Assembly: GCA_947565475.1 (NCBI GenBank)
Contig: CANOGI010000104.1
Location: forward strand, 1 to 7,455
Source of the DNA: an uncultured Eubacteriaceae bacterium
GTDB taxonomy: Bacteria; Bacillota; Clostridia; Lachnospirales; CAG-274
Length of the DNA stretch: 7,455 bases
Direction of reading: 5' to 3'
Of the stretch, positions 6,533 through 7,455 are shown piece by piece; positions within the stretch are counted from its first letter, which is position 1, and every line of letters starts with the position of its first letter. The notes below the pieces were generated by a model. The model was not told the DNA's origin, searched no databases, and saw only the letters and a program-made list of their open reading frames with translations. A program made the translations under genes and the position numbers.

Positions 6533-7455
6533 TCACTCCCATTCATCACTAAGCCAATTTCTAAGAAGCTGAGCAACCGCCTCAGGTTTTTCAGCGACAA
6601 ATTTCTCAATTTGTTTCTTGTACTCAGACTCAACGCTTGTGTCAATTTCAGCAATCATATCTTCTTTCTCATCCTCAAGTTGAGTACTTACAAGTAAATC
6701 CTCAACAGAAAGCTCGGGCTCAACTTCCTCAACCTCATCAGGATGTGTTTTCTTGATAAGACCGAAAGCGAGGAGAATAAGAAGTATCGCGAGTATAGCG
6801 AGCATAATAATCTGCTCAATAGCCACAGGTTCCTCAACAGCGTCTATAAATACTGGGTTCTCATAACCCACAACCGTTACATTATCAATACCAGTGCCTA
6901 TTCTTATTGACTGAACAACATCGGGATCAATTTCCATTTTAACCTCAGCGGCGTTTTGCTCTTTAAAGTTCTCCCAAGTATTCTCATCGTCAATTTGACC
7001 GGATTTTATCAAATCCTCTTCCCTATACTCTCTGTTTCTGTAAACATAAACAGCGATAGAAGACTGATCAGGAACTACTTTTCCGCCACTATAATCAGTA
7101 ACGGTCTCATCTTTGTTATATAAATAATCGTTTGACGTTTTATTCGCGGAATATGTTGAGTTATTGTTCTCTCCAATAGCGTAATTCGCTGGATTCTGAT
7201 CGTTTGTGTCAACACCCGGAGCGTCTGCCGGCGTGCCGTTTACAACCTCCTCTTCCTCAGAAGTAGCTCTATTCGGAACCCCGACTGTCATATCAGCGAT
7301 AGGAGGAGTATATGTTGTTGTTTTTTGTTGCCTTTTGTCCCAATCCATTTTTAGATTGGAAATTATATTTATCTCATCATAAAGGCGAGATAAAGCGCCT
7401 CTTATTTTCTGTTCAATTTCTTTTTTCTTTGTCTGCTCAACTTCCTCTTGAGTTG
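6533..7455 (-). CDS. fliF: Flagellar MS-ring protein FliF (C-terminal part, runs off the right edge)
   Basis: FliF builds the MS ring in the inner membrane, the base for rotor and export gate. The frame is open from the right edge; the first whole codon begins at 7453, giving 306 residues, whereas full FliF is usually above 500. The Met at 7348 is internal: 35 in-frame residues precede it without a stop (EEVEQTKKKEIEQKIRGALS and onward), and no ribosome binding site fits it. The N-terminal membrane segment and first ring-building domains lie outside. Visible are the end of the periplasmic ring-building region (NLKMDWDKRQQKTTTYTPP), a Gly/Pro/Asn-rich linker (NGTPADAPGVDTNDQNPANY), a beta-collar region, the second membrane segment at about 6755-6820 (IEQIIMLAILAILLILLAFG), an acidic cytoplasmic linker, and the FliG-binding tail EKPEAVAQLLRNWLSDEWE. 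The last codons also hold the fliG ribosome binding site. The identification is secure. Confidence 0.96.
   Translation of the reverse strand, partial: TQEEVEQTKKKEIEQKIRGALSRLYDEINIISNLKMDWDKRQQKTTTYTPPIADMTVGVPNRATSEEEEVVNGTPADAPGVDTNDQNPANYAIGENNNSTYSANKTSNDYLYNKDETVTDYSGGKVVPDQSSIAVYVYRNREYREEDLIKSGQIDDENTWENFKEQNAAEVKMEIDPDVVQSIRIGTGIDNVTVVGYENPVFIDAVEEPVAIEQIIMLAILAILLILLAFGLIKKTHPDEVEEVEPELSVEDLLVSTQLEDEKEDMIAEIDTSVESEYKKQIEKFVAEKPEAVAQLLRNWLSDEWE
6536..6540 (-). promoter_or_regulatory. fliG ribosome binding site inside the end of fliF
   Basis: The minus strand reads GGGAG, 8 bases before the fliG ATG at 6527. It lies in the last codons of fliF, just before its TGA at 6535-6533. Overlap of the fliF end with the fliG initiation site fits coupled production of two proteins that form matched rings. 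Confidence 0.8.
6755..6820 (-). other. Second transmembrane segment of FliF
   Basis: About 22 hydrophobic residues (IIMLAILAILLILLAFGLI at the core) followed by KK, marking passage from the periplasmic collar to the cytoplasmic FliG-binding tail. Position, 70-odd residues before the C-terminus, is as expected for FliF and helps confirm the call. Confidence 0.88.

Noticed and set aside
7346..7348. ATG at 7348 as the start of fliF
   Set aside because: The frame is open upstream to the window edge with FliF-like sequence, no ribosome site precedes this ATG, and a start here would leave only the tail of the protein; it is an internal Met.

Overview
The window is an uninterrupted stretch of flagellar basal-body and export genes, all on the minus strand, so it reads from right to left. 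In transcription order it holds: fliF (3' part only), fliG, fliH, fliI, fliJ, a YlxF/MotE-like membrane protein gene, fliK, and flgD (5' part only). This order matches the fla/che-type operon of Firmicutes, in which ylxF sits between fliJ and fliK and flgD follows fliK. The AT-rich DNA, the strong AGGAGG-type ribosome binding sites, the tightly packed genes and the clostridial character of the proteins point to a low-GC anaerobic Firmicute, probably of class Clostridia. A Lachnospiraceae-like relative is my best guess, but the sequence alone cannot settle the genus.

Layout, 5' to 3' on the coding strand. 7455-6533: C-terminal part of the MS-ring protein FliF, open at the window edge. 6527-5511: rotor/switch protein FliG. 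5518-4649: FliH, with a TTG start overlapping the fliG stop. 4649-3333: export ATPase FliI, with its start touching the fliH stop. 3262-2822: FliJ, after the longest spacer in the window (70 bp). 2785-1970: a single-pass membrane protein with a coiled coil and an MgtE_N-like C-terminus. 1949-474: hook-length control protein FliK. 459-1: hook-cap protein FlgD, open at the left edge. Nearly all the DNA is coding. The five gaps between genes are 5, 70, 36, 20 and 14 bp, and the other two junctions overlap. I see no tRNA, rRNA, CRISPR array, mobile element, terminator or convincing internal promoter.

How the genes work together: FliF forms the membrane ring and its C-terminal tail carries FliG, which takes torque from the stator. 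FliH, FliI and FliJ form the soluble ATPase complex of the flagellar type III secretion system. FliK measures the hook and switches export specificity. FlgD caps the growing hook. The YlxF-like protein is the least understood member.

I found no unknown system here. Points worth a second look are the architecture of the YlxF/MotE-like protein (lysine-rich cytoplasmic tract, membrane anchor, coiled coil, MgtE_N-like end), an acidic insertion in FliH, the non-ATG and coupled starts of fliH and fliI, and an apparent helical module inside the otherwise low-complexity FliK.
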